Below are positions 21,278-33,612 of a stretch of DNA of 64,000 nucleotides, in pieces. The position numbers and the translations under genes are program-made. Each line of letters starts with the position of its first letter. Positions within the stretch are counted from its first letter, which is position 1. Under the pieces are notes generated by a model that saw nothing but the letters and a program-made list of their open reading frames with translations, did not search any database and had not been told where the DNA came from. This DNA comes from Mortierella alpina (Eukaryota; Mortierellomycota; Mortierellomycetes; Mortierellales; Mortierellaceae), in the NCBI GenBank assembly GCA_029449245.1, contig JANATF010000001.1:1860001-1924000 (forward strand), read 5' to 3'.

Positions 21278-22599
21278 ATGCCCGAGTCACCCGCCCTCTA
21301 CCCCAAGGTCGAATGCTACGACCACGGATTCCTCAAGGTCTCCGACATCCATACCCTCTACTTTGAGCAGTCGGGCAACCCCCAGGGCAAGCCCGTCATC
21401 TACCTCCATGGCGGCCCTGGTGGCGGAGTCTCGGCGCATGACCGCCGCTACTTCGACCCCTCCGTCTATCGCATCATCCTCCTGGACCAGCGCGGTGCCG
21501 GAAAGTCGACCCCAACAGCCTCGCTCGAGGACAACACCACCTGGGCCTTGGTCGACGATATCGAGAAGCTGAGAGAGCACCTCAAGATCGACAAGTGGGT
21601 CGTCTTTGGCGGCTCCTGGGGAAGCACGTTGAGGTAAAAAGAGAGACGGCGCCTTATTGCCTACCATTGAACGCCTTGAACATGGGGGAATGTCAGGATA
21701 TGTGGACATGGACTAAGAAGATTGCAAGTGGAGGCAGCCTCACGTCAAGATTTCCAAAAGAGGACTCGTTTCGACTGCCATGGCGTGAGAAACAAATAAT
21801 ATGAGCGACTAGGGGCGGAGTGAAAAAAAAGCCAGCAAAACTAATGCATCGTGCTCGTTGCTTCATATAGCTTGGTGTATGCCCAGGAGCACCCGGATCG
21901 TGTCAAAGCCTTGATCCTCCGCGGTATCTTCATGCTGCGTCAGACTGAGCTGCGTTGGTTCTACGAACAGGGTGGTGCCTCCAACATCTTCCCTGGTACA
22001 GTGCTACGACAGAATGGCTGCTTTCAATACCAAGAGAGGCGAAGAGAGGCTCGAAATGAGAGTTGGCTAACAACCACTGCAAATTTTTCTACCGATTTGA
22101 ATACTGTCACTGTCTAATAGATGCTTGGGATAAGTACATCGAGCCCATCCCCGAGAATGAGCGCGACAACTTCATCGCCGCCTATCACAAGCGCCTGACC
22201 GGCAGCGACGAGGAGGAGCGCATTCGCTGCGCCAAGGCTTGGTCGACTTGGGAGTGCTCAACCTCAAAGCTGTATGTTGACCCTGTTGAAGTGGCCAAGG
22301 CATCAGAGGACATCTGGGCTCTGGCCTTTGCTCGTATCGAGTGCCACTACTTCTTCAACAAGGGATTCTTCAAGACCGACGCTCATATTCTCGAGAACGT
22401 GGACAAGATCCGCCACATCCCTGCTACCATTGTTCAGGGACGCTATGATGTGGTCTGCCCCGCAACCTCGGCCTGGGACCTGCACAAGGTGTGGCCCGAG
22501 GCCAAGTTTGAGTTCATGGCGGATGCTGGCCATAGTGCAAAGGAGTTGGCGACAACGGCGCGTTTGGTTCAAGCCGCAGACGAGTACAAGACCCTGTAA
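21278..22599 (+). CDS. Proline iminopeptidase (alpha/beta hydrolase, S33)
   Basis: Removes N-terminal proline from peptides; cytosolic. Three exons (21278-21633, 21871-21995, 22121-22599) close to 319 residues, the usual length. Oxyanion loop HGGPGGG at about 44-50, DQRGAGKSTP at 70-79, nucleophile elbow GGSWGS (Ser113), acid in QGRYDVVCP (Asp270) and base in DAGHSAKE (His298) are all present. Junctions read GSTL-SLVYAQEHPDRV and NIFPG-DAWDKYIEPIPENER, as in bacterial and fungal homologues. No signal peptide. It starts about 220 bp after the GH17 stop, so the upstream promoter is short. Confidence 0.95.
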
Positions 22600-23595
22600 A
22601 TAGAAGTCATGATTTGACATTAAACGGACTCGCGCCTATGCTGATCATAGATAAACTGGACGGATCGCAGTTCCCTATTTGGCTATCATATCCTTCACGA
22701 GCCGCACAGGCGCTCTCGGTATAGTCCAACAAAGCCCTCCTCGATAACAGATGTAGACTCAGCTTTCTACAAAGCATGATAGCCGCTGCTATGGCGGTTT
22801 AAATAGGACAATGCGCAATATTGCGCCGAGATGGTGGTCCACTCGGGCGAATGTTTGAAGACACTCCCTAAATGTGTGTTCGGTTGGCGAAGAACAGTCC
22901 CCCCATCAAGCGAAGCGCACAGCCGCAAACTTTACCCAAAACGTACCGTGCGCGAGAAACTCGAGTCGACCCTGTGCCCGAACCAGACAGAGCCCACGCG
23001 GTGACCAATCTGCAAAATCAGTCTTGGAACCATTTTGCTGGCTGTGGCCGATCTGTCATGCACGACCATTTACAACTGTCAGTGGAGCATGGTACATGTA
23101 GCCAGCTTTACGTTGTACGTCGGAGCATCGACCCTCCGACACTGTCTAAAATGAACTCATGGAAAGCAAAAACGCGCCCCTGCTTTCTGGCCATTTTTTA
23201 GGTTGTCGTTGTTGTGCCAACTATCTTTTCCCTTTCTCATGCACGCTGTCTGTGGCAGAGCCTCTGTTGTTGCAATAACATGAGGGGTCAAGGGCGGGGA
23301 GGAAGGTAAATTTCTCACCTCTGCTGCATCTGAGCATTCCGAGCCAGCCACATCTCTCAACATGGTCGCACTGTGTGTGCTCTCACCGATTTATTCACCT
23401 CACTTCTCCTTCTCTCTCCCCTTCCCGCGTTGTCTCTCTCTCTCTCTTTTATCTCTTTTACCTTTCCTTTCTCCGCTCCCCTCCCCCGCCAGGCTCGTCC
23501 TCTTTCCTATCCCTAGAATGAAGACCAGCAAAAAAGTCTTTGATGACCGATCATATCCGTTTTGTCGTAACAGTTCTCCCGTACGCCTCAACGCC
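22600..23595. other. Intergenic region with pyrimidine-rich tract
   Basis: About 1 kb. It holds the 3' UTR of the peptidase gene and the promoter of the Kelch gene, including a strong C/T tract at about 23400-23495 of the kind found just upstream of fungal transcription starts. No gene seen in the left half. Confidence 0.5.
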
Positions 23596-25704
23596 ATGCT
23601 TCAAACTTTATTGCTCCTGGTGACCTGCCTGTCCATGTCAACCTTTGCTCAGTCCCCAATTTCCGTCACCTACATGGCCTATGCAACTGTTGATGAGAAA
23701 ACACTTTACATCCAAGGCGGCTCTGTCGTCTCGAAAGATACCGTCACCCAATTCTTTTCTCTGGATCTCACGCAACCAAGCTGGGACACATCGAACCCGC
23801 CATGGAGGCTACTCACCAGCGGCGAGGGTCAACAGTCAGCCCCAAAGACTTGGGGACAATCAATGACACTCTCGAAAGATCAGCAGAACCTAATAGTATG
23901 GAACACGTTTGGGACGATCTCAATATTCAATCTGGCGACGAGCACTTGGGCTGGAAGTCACCCTCTGCCGCAAAACTCAACCGACTGGATTGGACTCAAG
24001 TCTATTACGGACCCCAACACTGGGTATATATACGTTCCTAGCGGGTTCAACAACGGCACTAGTATGACCCTCTACGACCCTGCCAGGGATACCGCTACTC
24101 CGCTGCCTAGTGCGCCATCAGCAATCATGGACGTTGGTTTGCAGTACTATAGCCTTGTCTGGAGTTCCCTTCGCAACAGCATGCTCCTCTATGGTGGAAT
24201 TACTAACCCCGGAAACGCTCCAAGTCCTTACTTGATTGAGTTCCAAGCAGCGACCTCCACTTGGAGCCGTATAGTATGCACTGCCATGAGTGACTGGTAC
24301 CGTGTATGTTCAACCTTGCGAAAGCGCTCAGGAAAATCTCAATAATAACGTGCTGGATTTTCTTGCTTGTAAATAGAGCACAACTGGTGTGGCTCCAAGC
24401 AACATAAATAGACACTGCATGGTGCCAGGTAGGGACGGTATCAAAGACCGATTGAAATTCACCTCCTCAGATCGTTTTCTTGTCCTCACACTGACCAGTA
24501 CAACCATGAGGTAGCATACAATGGAACCAAAATGGTAGTGTTTGGTGGAACAGGACCCTCGGGTATACCTCAAGGAGGCATTTACGTTCTTGATGTGAAA
24601 ACCATGTCGTGGTTTAGAGGAGCCGACCCCGAGGAGAGACAGAACCGCACAGGAATGGCGTGCACCGTCGCAGGAGATAACTTTGTGGTCTGGGGAGGTA
24701 AACAGGCAACAGCAAAGGATGTATGCGAGATAGTGAATTGCTGCTTGGCAAAAGATGTATTCAAGCTAACCGCTGTCATGTATTTCGTAGGCGACTACAT
24801 CTTGACTGCAGTAGACTCGTTCGCAACGCCTATCATCTACAACATCAGGACCAACCAGTGGACCACACAATTTTCTCTTGCTCCTTCGACTACACAGTCT
24901 GCATCTGGATCCAAAGAAATCAACGTAGCAGCCATTGGGGGTGGTATGGGAGCTGCTGTGGTGGCATTTATCATTGGTCTACTCGTCTACAGACGCTATA
25001 GGAAAAGGCAGAACAAGGGGACATACAGGACGCCTAGTTCAGACCCTCACTTGGACATCTATAGCGGCGTTGACTCTTCATCCACCAAACCCCGTTGTGA
25101 TCCGGATGGCATATACCAGCAGCAGTACCGTATGGGGTATTTCGGCGATAACCAAACACCGTCTCCCAGATATCAGGGAGAGTCTTCGGCTTCATTTGCA
25201 AGCTCCAACCCTCGTGGCAATTTCTCAGGAACAGACAATAGTACCATCACAGGAGATGGCGGGGTACGCTCAGTTTTTACATCTTCTCAGCCTCCTCTTC
25301 CAGCACTCGTCTATGCAGTCAATGGAAATGTTTTCTTCTACAACAATGGCCAAGGACCTCAAATCCAGCCCTCCGCGGACGGGACCGCGCCGCAGATGCA
25401 AGGTTCTAGGAACAACAGCATGAATGTCACATTCCCGGCCGCAAATGAAAGCAATGGTAGCCATTATGATGGATCTGATGCACGGCTATCGTCCGGTGCC
25501 AACAACCGGAGACCACAAGATCATGTACAGCCACGGCGGCAGCAGCTCAGTCCGCAATACATGTCTCCCGACGCGCAGCAGCAGCTTCGACAACAGTATG
25601 AGCAGAACCTGTATAATCTGGAGCGGCTGCAGTCGGAACAGCAGGCACAGCTGCGTATGCTAGAGCAGGAACAGAAATCAAGCGCTCCTTCAAATGACGC
25701 GTAG
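23596..25704 (+). CDS. Kelch-repeat single-pass membrane protein
   Basis: Surface receptor-like protein of unknown ligand. Three exons (23596-24273, 24499-24697, 24791-25704) close to 596 residues. Signal peptide about 1-18 (LLLLVTCLSMSTFA). The ectodomain is a Kelch/galactose-oxidase-like propeller, with repeat signatures such as SMLLYGGI, KMVVFGGTGP, GIYVLDVKTMSWF and NFVVWGGDY. One transmembrane helix lies at about 336-358 (AAIGGGMGAAVVAFIIGLLV) followed by a basic stop-transfer RRYRKRQ. The cytosolic tail is Ser/Gln/Asn-rich and ends in a Gln/Leu coiled coil. The second intron uses the donor at GGGGAG-GTAAAC, not the later GTATGC, because only that joins WGG to DYIL in phase. Such Kelch membrane proteins are common in early-diverging fungi; the in-frame ATGs upstream would not give a signal peptide. 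Confidence 0.85.
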
Positions 25705-26175
25705 CCACTTTACCCTCAAGCCCTTTACTATTCCACCTAATCTAATCTGCATAAATTCGTAGAAGACAAGTCTCTTATCGACTAACGTCTTTGGTGCTAA
25801 AGCCTGAATCTTCCCAGACCGCATTCCACTACTTTCGATTACGATTACGATACTCCAAAGCAAACGCAGATTGTGTCCATATCCCGCTGTCCCTATAGTG
25901 CAGACAGGTCGATAAAGATATCATTAAGAATATCATGCCCAAATGAGTATCCTGCAACGTTCAATAACAACAACTGCGGTTGGATCGTAAGTGGCCATGA
26001 TTATTTTATTGAGTGTAGCATCCAAAGCACGCAAGGCGCGCTGTCTTGCAATTCCAACTTTGTCTGCTCGAAACGACAAAACAAAAAAAAATACAACAGG
26101 ACTTTAAAAGCATTTACGAACGATGCAAAAACGAAATCAAATCAATGGGTGGTGCTAGAGAAAGGGTATGCGCTT
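25705..26175. other. Convergent 3' region between Kelch and FTR1 genes
   Basis: About 470 bp of AT-richer sequence holding both 3' UTRs. The plus-strand frame that starts here and runs under FTR1 to 26943 is an antisense shadow of the permease. Confidence 0.5.
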
Positions 26176-27495
26176 TCAAGCAGCGGTAATCTCGTCTTGA
26201 CCATGACGGCTGGCGACCGTGGTGGCACCACTCCTGCTGCTGCCCACATTCGAGCCCGATGCTGCGTTAGTCGAGCCGGACAAGAGTGGCCTCTGCTCGG
26301 CCTCCAAGACCTTGCCACGCTTGGTCTTCAGTCGAATCAACCATGTCGATACCAGGGCCCAGTAAAGAATGTAACCTCCGATGGTCCAGTAGCTTGCAAT
26401 GTTACTCCATCCCACCATAGCGTTGGCGACACCCCACCAACCAGCATCCGGCACCTTGGGATCTCCATAACTGAGCCACCAGACGTTGACCCTTGGATCA
26501 TAACTGCCAGCATCGTCTCCCTGAGCTCCAATCAAGCTGTTCCAAGCCTGACTCTCGAACGCGGCAATTCCCTTGGCGACCAATCCTGCAGCAATCATCA
26601 TCAAGAGACACGTGGATCCGACGAAAAACTTGTGCAGTCTCATCTTGTTGCCCCCACGGTAGATTGCAAATCCAATCGACCAACCGACTGCGACACCTGC
26701 AATAACAGCCAAGGGGATCGCTTTGGGCTCCTCTGTGAAGGTCACACCTCCAATGAACACCACGGCTTCAAGACCCTCGCGAAGGACGGTGATGAGGGGG
26801 AGGATGAAGAGTGCATACTTTCGGGACCTGTTACCAAGTCCCCGAGCGTTTTCGTCGTCCATCGCTTTGGCGAGCTTGAGCTTCCACTTCTCTTGCATTT
26901 GGTTCGTGCGCAACATCGCAACGCCCATGACAGTAATCATTAGCACCGCAACAAAGGAGAAGCACCCAACCCATATTCCCTCGCTGGCTGCCCAAAGATC
27001 TGTGGCATAGAGGTTCCTATTAAGGGGGATACGATGAAAGGAAAGGAATAAAAAAAAAGGCACACGCATAAAAATAAGGAAGGAGAGGGGGATGTGTGAG
27101 TGAGTATCCAAGCATCAAACAGTAACAGCGTTCACTCTTGCTCAGAAGAAGTGTTGGTCCCTAAGCTTACCAGATAATAATGAATCCTGCACCGATCGCT
27201 AGAGAGATCAAAAGACCTAGGAAAGTACCTGCCCACACCTGTAGAGACGGAAACGAGAAAGACAAGAGCAAGCTGGCTGTTGGTAAACTAAGAGAGGCAT
27301 TTCACTGTCCTCCAGAATAGACGCCGTCATAGTGCCCCGAGTTACCTGGCGAGCGAGGCGCTTCCGCATAGCTTGGTCCTCATCCAAGACCTGGTTCAGG
27401 AACGAGAGCAGCACTGAGACGATGATGGCGGCCTCGGTGGTCTCTCGAAAGATGATAAAGAAGATAGGGATCGAGAAGTACTCTTCGGCTCCCAT
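26176..27495 (-). CDS. FTR1: High-affinity iron permease
   Basis: Plasma-membrane permease that imports Fe3+ generated by a partner multicopper ferroxidase. Three exons (27495-27346, 27238-27171, 27016-26176) close to 352 residues. Seven hydrophobic helices are visible. Both iron-ligand motifs are intact: RETTE at 17-21 in helix 1 and REGLE at 152-156 in helix 4. The start MGAEEYFSIPIFFIIFRE is typical. The tail is Ser/Gly-rich and cytosolic. No FET3-type ferroxidase lies beside it, although the two genes are often divergent neighbours in fungi; the partner must be elsewhere. Upstream, three copies of an iron-GATA-type motif sit 330-430 bp before the start, suggesting repression by a SreA/Fep1-like factor when iron is plentiful. 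Confidence 0.96.
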
Positions 27496-27824
27496 CCTGT
27501 CCAAAAGGTCGTTTTAGTATGCAAGAGGGTGGGTCGGTGTATGTCTGTATGTGTATGCACGAGTGATTCGTGAGGTGTGAAATGTGCTTTTTGTGAATGC
27601 GGCGTTCGAAGGAACGGTGATGAGCGGATGGTCAACGTGAACTGTACAAAGGATCCGCAAGGACGAAGGGAGGGACGAGAGAGTAGAAGACAGGAAGGAA
27701 GGAAGGAAACGAAAGAATGCTGAACTCTGCGGTGGGGTGAGTGCGTGGCGAGCTACAGGAGGGTGGGAAGAAACAGAAGGAACGCAATAAACGAGGGCGG
27801 GTGCACACTGCACACTGTTATTGT

Positions 27825-27833
27825 ATCTGATAC
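27825..27833 (+). promoter_or_regulatory. Near-match to iron-GATA site
   Basis: ATCTGATAC, eight of nine matches to ATCWGATAA, the consensus described for fungal iron-responsive GATA repressors (SreA, Fep1, Sfu1 type). About 330 bp before the FTR1 start. Confidence 0.4.
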
Positions 27834-27853
27834 ACCAACACTGACATTGATGA

Positions 27854-27862
27854 ATCTGATAA
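27854..27862 (+). promoter_or_regulatory. Iron-GATA site, perfect match
   Basis: ATCTGATAA matches the fungal iron-GATA consensus ATCWGATAA exactly, about 360 bp upstream of FTR1. Confidence 0.55.
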
Positions 27863-27912
27863 TGGTCGCCCAATGGCAGTAGCGGGCAAACTCTGCGAGT
27901 GATACTCGTGGC

Positions 27913-27921
27913 TTATCAGAT
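27913..27921 (-). promoter_or_regulatory. Iron-GATA site, perfect match, opposite strand
   Basis: TTATCAGAT is the reverse complement of ATCTGATAA, a second exact consensus match, about 420 bp upstream of FTR1 and about 55 bp from the first. Confidence 0.55.
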
Positions 27922-29255
27922 GGATCATCCTCGTTCGTGGACACCCTTGTGTCTCGTTGTGTCTTTGTGTCTGAGCATCTCCTGCGCTGTACAGCACTGT
28001 ACGTAGGGGCTGTCCTATGCCGCTTGCTCCCTTTTTGACTCTGAGCTAGGCGCAAATAGGAGCTCATCGCAGCCCGTCAAAGTTGGCAACCGACGGTCAG
28101 CGAAATTCACGCCGTTCTTGTCCTTCTGTTTGCTTTGTTGCTTTTCAAACTCCTTTTTTCCATCTGGAAAGGCATTGACGATCGCTGTCTCACAGAGGGG
28201 CCGCGTCCAGCCCATTTATGGTCATCATCTGGCCCTCCGTCAAGCGCATGCCTCCTGTACCAAAGGAGTCTCCTGGAAGTTGTTATCAGATGCACACGCA
28301 GCTGCCTTTGCACTTGTGTCCCACAGCGTACAAGCTCCCGCCTTCGCTGTAGCCTATAGTTAGGTCGTGCGACTTGTAGTGCCATTGTCATTGTGCATTT
28401 TCAACCTTACAAAACTGTTTTTTATTGACACGAGTTGTCGCTTCTTATTGTGCTTTTCAATATTATTAGTCCAAGATCAACGCTATCCACCCAATATTTG
28501 GCCAACCACTTCAAATAACTCGCCGATAAACCTCCTGGTGGAGGAGCCATCCTTGCATTCGTTTGGATATGGGTGGCGGGTTCCTCAGTGAGGTTCTGAG
28601 TTTTGGGTCGCTCATGGAGAACGACAAAACTCCAGGCTGGGCTGGTTGGACTAAAAAAGATGAGGATCAAGTGATTAGACGTTGCTACTACGCGTTCTTT
28701 TAGGTATAAGTATATAGCATTATCCCCATACCCCAGTCTTGCGATGGAGCAGATCCGGTCTTGAGAACGCTTCGACGAACTCGGCTAGGACTAACTAAGT
28801 GGAAAAAAGGACTGGCCAGACAAACTTATTCTCGGGAGAAAATAGGCAGAAAAGGTGGTTGTTGCTGGAGTATGTCACTAACCTCAAGGAATAGCGGGCA
28901 AAGGGATGGAGCAAAAGCAAAGGGCAATCGTATCTCAAAGTAGGGTGTCTTTTATACCGTGACCAGTTGTCATCGCTACTCCATTCTTATCAACATTGTC
29001 ACCTCGACTTCGGATCATACCTGTGTTTATGAATGGACAATACTTTCTTTTTTTATCAAACGAAACAGAGGAGTAAATGAGGCTCGAACTGAAAAAAAAT
29101 ACACCGTGAATAGGACCCAGAAAAATGTAACAAAAAGAATGGACAGTGAGCAGAACAAAAAATAACACGAATGGGCAACGAACAGCAACAAAGTAACGAA
29201 CAATTATCAGTGAAGGGATAGTGGTAAAGAAACGACCCGAAGAATTATTCTAGCT
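27922..29255. other. Intergenic region with weak coding hints
   Basis: About 1.3 kb between FTR1 regulatory sites and the CLU stop. Two minus-strand stretches have some protein-like composition: about 28570-28440 (SYLKWLAKYWVDSVDLG, stop followed by AATAAAA) and about 28345-28020 (EGGSLYAVGHKCKGSCVC, then ETAIVNAFPDGKKEFEKQQ). I could not join them into a gene with closed phase or find a start. They may be a small unknown gene or a relic. Confidence 0.25.
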
Positions 29256-32200
29256 CTATTTCTTGTTCCCGCGCTTAGATGCGTTCGCCTTCCCTTTCTT
29301 GGCCTTGGACCCGGCTGCGGACGATCCCTTGGCGGGGTTGTTGTTGATATAATCCATCAGTTCGTTCAGCGACAAGTGACCCTTCGATCCGACCTGCGCC
29401 TCCGCATTGGCTGCGCGGATAGCCGCTTCTGCAAGTGCCACCTTGGTGGCCGCTGCTGCCGCTGTTGCCGACAAAGACGTGGCCTTGTGGAGGGCTTGCT
29501 GCTGCTGCTGTTGCTGCTCAAGTGCTGCCTTCTCATACAACGCCTGGTGGTTGGTAAATTCGACCGTGTTCTTGAGTTCCTGCAACCACGCCTCAGCCTC
29601 CTTGGTCCTCATATCCTCAGCACCAACCTAGACAGTACAAATAAGAATTACAATTTCAGTACAGTACCTCAACAAGAGTACAATGCCACGTTCCTTCAAC
29701 TAAACTCTAAAACGTTCGCGTGAGCCATCTCGCCGACTCTCATTCTTACCAGCTTCATGTACATGTCATAGGCAAGCTGCTCTTCCTTCACCGACGTCTC
29801 AAAGTCGCCTTTGAGTGCATGGGCCTTGGCAAGAACGTGGTGGCAGTTGGCTAGGATGACGTGCTCCTGTCCGTGAGCAAGCTGCTGGGTTTCCTTGGCC
29901 CTCTCAAAGAATGAGCACGACGTGTCAAAGTCGCGAAGGGACTGAAGCATAACCGCAACATTGTTGTCAGCCGTGGACGAGTCGGGGTGGTTCTTGCCGT
30001 AGATCAAGTCCCAGTACTGGATGGCATGCTTCAAGTACTTGAGAGCTGTCAGCGTGCGACCAGATGCATGCTCAAACAATCCCAGGTTCAGGTAGTTATG
30101 CAGCGCCTCGGGTGAATCCACGCCCAAAGTCCTCTCTGAGACAATAACGGCCTTGCGTTGGAACTCGAGCGCAACCTCCTTATCATCCGAGTGGTAATAG
30201 ATCATGGCCAACGCCTGGTAGCAACGAGCTGTCTCTGGATGCAAGAATCCATACGTTTGCTCATGCAGCGCCAAGGATTCCAAGAGCAATTCCAGTCCCA
30301 GCTGGCGGTGACCCTGGGCTAAGCTGGTCTTGCCGGCCTCGAATGCCTCGTCGGCATAGTTGGATCGCGTCGAGGCTTGCTTGACAAGAGGAAGGAGAGT
30401 CAAGATGTCACTGGGCTCAAAAGTCGTCTGGCGCTTCTTGGACTTCGCGATCTTACGCGCCTGCTTGTCGGACTTTTCCTTGCTGACCTTCTTGCCAGCT
30501 GTTGTCGTAGAAGCGGACTCTACACTCGTCTCAGCTGCGGCCTCGGCCGCGAGATGAGTAAAGATGTAGTCGCGGGCCTCCACCTGGATACCGGAGCGGA
30601 GGCATACATCTCTCAAGAGAGGAATCTTCTTTTCCTTGGCCATCGTCTTGATAAAGTTCTCAGGCAATTGGAAGCGGTAGCGCAGCAACACCTCATCTTG
30701 GATGCTTTCACGCAGACTTTCAGGGGTGAATGAAGTGTAGGTGTAAGCGTCCTCAGCCAAAGTCGCCACGGGCTTTGCATTGACCTCCTGACCCAGCAAG
30801 CAGTTCAAAATGTGAGCCACGCAGTCAGGAACATGGGTCGTTGGCAGGCCACGCAGAGCCTTGCGGATGATACGCTTTACTGAGCGAACAACCATCTCCT
30901 GAATAGCCAGATAATGGATGTGGACCAGTGCTGGCTCGTTGCTCTCCTTGGCCAAGTTGGCGATGCGACCCAGATATCTCATGTTGATTCCGCGGCGGTG
31001 CATGGCTTTAGTCAGCGAGCCGCCATCGATGGGCGAGACAATGTAGGCGGTAAAGTCCTGAAGTAGAACAGCAATGACATTCTCACGCAAAAATTTGGAA
31101 GCGTCGCGAACAGTCTTTTCCTGCTCCGTCTTAACGTCGGCGTCCTCCTCAAGGGTCTGAGCCGATGTGAAGGCATCCACGTTGAACGAAAGGTCAAAGT
31201 CAAGAATGTTGACATCGTTTTCAGGGTTGGAATCGGCGGCAGTCTCGTCATCAACATCCTCCTTGGATTTCTCTGCATTCTTGTCCTCTGATTTCTTGTC
31301 CTCGGCTTCCGTGTCCTCGGCCTTCTTGTCCTCGGTCTCGCCGGCCATGGCCTTCTTATCGTCTACGCGCTTCTTGATTTCGAGTGCACGCTCCTGAACC
31401 CAGGCACGCAACTTGTGCTCCCAGTAGAGCAACATCAACTCGGGCCTCATTAGAGTCAGCTTGTGAGGATACTCGGGCATGCCATCCTTGGCGGCAACGT
31501 CGTTCTCCAAGAATTCAATATCAACAGGGTTCAAGCGATAGAGATCCAAAAGATAGCGACGGCCATCGGCGCCCAAGAGACCCTTGGTATCGAAGGATGT
31601 CCACAGGTTAGTGGACTTGCCCTCGCCATTGTCGACGGCGTGCTCGGCCATGTGCAGAGCCTTGGCAGCCTGGCCCAAGATATGATGGAATTTTTCATCA
31701 GACTTGACCAAGGGGCCATTGTCAACGGAGCCATAGACAATAGACGATTCCTCTTGTTGTCTAAAGATGCCAGGCACGATAGACTGAGCGACAACGCGGA
31801 CACCCTTGTAGTCAACGACAACTGTTCCCAGAGTGTAAAGACCTTCAACGTCAACACCGTTCAAGGTGCGAACACCCTCCAGATCCTTGCCCGTCGCGAC
31901 GTGAGCAGCATCATCACCACCGAGCTTCTCAAATGTGTTGCGTCCGTCAAAGCCCTTGCTGAAGAAGATGTTGTTGTAGACGTACATGTGGGACTCTTCT
32001 GCCTCCAATGGGTTGAGAGCAACCACGTTGCCATTGACGACATCCATAGCACCACGGACAGCAGCCTCTGCAAAGTCGGCGTTGATTTTGTTGAGGAATC
32101 TGTCACGCATCACCCGCTCCTGCAAAGTAGCGCGGGGAAGTTCACGATGAGACTGCAGTTCGTCGTTCCAGTCACGCAAGCTGTCCACAGACTCGGTTCC

Positions 32201-33612
32201 GTAATTGAGGTATGCCTCGGAGGGTCGGGTAGGGTCAAAGGTGTGCGGTGCAGGCTGGATAGCCCAGGGGTAAGCAGGCTGTGCAGTCGTGACAGGGATC
32301 ACTTCCAGCATGTGGCGACAGGTGATGAACTCCTGGAGCTTCTTGAAGTTGGTTGCAAACATGGGCGAAACTTTTTCCAAGAGAACGATCAAAGAGTGGT
32401 CGCAAGCTGCCTTTGAATCCTGACGAGGCGTGGGGTCAAAGTGGTTGGAGGTGGACTTGTTTACATGAAATCCGGTCGCGGTGGAGGTGATCTGGACAGT
32501 CTCGCCCTCCAGAGTGGTGACGATGAGGTACATGAGATCTCCACGAAGTCGGAGGTGATGCGGAGGGGGGTTCCATCCTGACATGGCAATGCTCTTCACA
32601 CACTGAACGGGCGTCCTCTCCAAGCCTTTGGGAACAAAGTCGGAAAGCGCTGACGATGCATTCAGATCAAAGTGGGAGAACACTGTCGACGGCGCGGTTT
32701 CGTATGTCGAATTATCCACAGGTGTCTCCTCTAAGAGCATTCAAAAACGACCATTTCTGCGGGTCAGGATTGCTTTCCTCCGTCCCTTGTAATCTTTAGG
32801 AAAGAAGGAGTACAGTGGCCGAGAGCCGAGGCGCAAATATATGTACTTACCAACATGGCCCGAGACGGTCGAAAGGAAGGACATTGCAGGGTCGATTCCA
32901 ACTGCATTGACGTTCAACTTGGCGGGTCCAGCAAGCAGATCGCGGAGACGATTGACATGGACTCGAGCTTCACGTTCCGTGTAGTTGTCTATACCATAGC
33001 AGATATTTCGGTTAAAGTTACGACCCCTTGTCATGATGCGCGATATGCGGAGGAGTGCGTGCATAGCTGGCGACAGGCCTACTTACTCAAAATAAGGTCC
33101 AGTTCACTGTCGGGAGTGATGCCTTCGACGTCGCCCAACTCCATAAAGTCATTCAGCTTATTGCCGTTGAATGCAAGTGAGAAGCAAGAGTGCATGCACG
33201 TCTCCGTGGATTCAATAATCGACTGACGGACATCCTGGATCGCCTCACGGGGACTAGCCTATTCATCCGGATGAAGTTCCAATATGACATGTAAGAAAAT
33301 GTATCCCGGATCCAGCCTCATGCATCAGTCCAAACATGTGTCTGTACTCTGTCTCCATTTTCCGGGTCAGTACGTACAATAACTTGGACCTTGCCGCCCT
33401 TGTTGGGGAGGTTGATGGTGATCTGGTAGAATTCCTCAGCTCCAGCGTCCTCGATCGCTGCGTTAGGAAGGACACGATTGAAAGGTCAGCGTTCGATATA
33501 GCCTGTCTGCATTGGCGTGTTTGGCCAGCACATGGGATGGCTCACCTTGTGCGTCCTGTTCGGTAGCAACAGCGGTTTCAGGAACGGTCTGCTCAGGGGT
33601 AAGATCTGCCAT
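29256..33612 (-). CDS. CLU1: Clustered mitochondria protein (CLU)
   Basis: Cytosolic RNA-binding TPR protein needed for normal mitochondrial distribution and translation near mitochondria; the yeast orthologue (Clu1/Tif31) copurifies with eIF3. Six exons (33612-33546, 33457-33378, 33258-33087, 32988-32851, 32730-29750, 29627-29256) close to 1269 residues, normal for the family. N-terminal ubiquitin-like region with PREAIQDVRQSIIESTETC and NGNKLNDFMELGDVEG, then YTEREARVHVNRLRDLL, the CLU core (YLNYGTESVDSLRDWNDELQ, PGIFRQQEESSIVYGSVDNG), an eIF3p135-like segment with a Glu/Asp/Lys insert, and TPR repeats (ETARCYQALAMIYYHSDDKE, NLGLFEHASGRTLTALKYL). The C-terminus is Gln/Ala-rich and ends in a basic KKGKANASKRGNKK tail. 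Confidence 0.96.

Noticed and set aside
25873-26943. 356-codon plus-strand ORF
   Set aside because: Antisense to the FTR1 main exon; composition is shadow-like, while the minus strand shows both REXXE motifs.
31463-32416. 317-codon plus-strand ORF
   Set aside because: Antisense to the CLU core exon, whose sequence is unmistakable.
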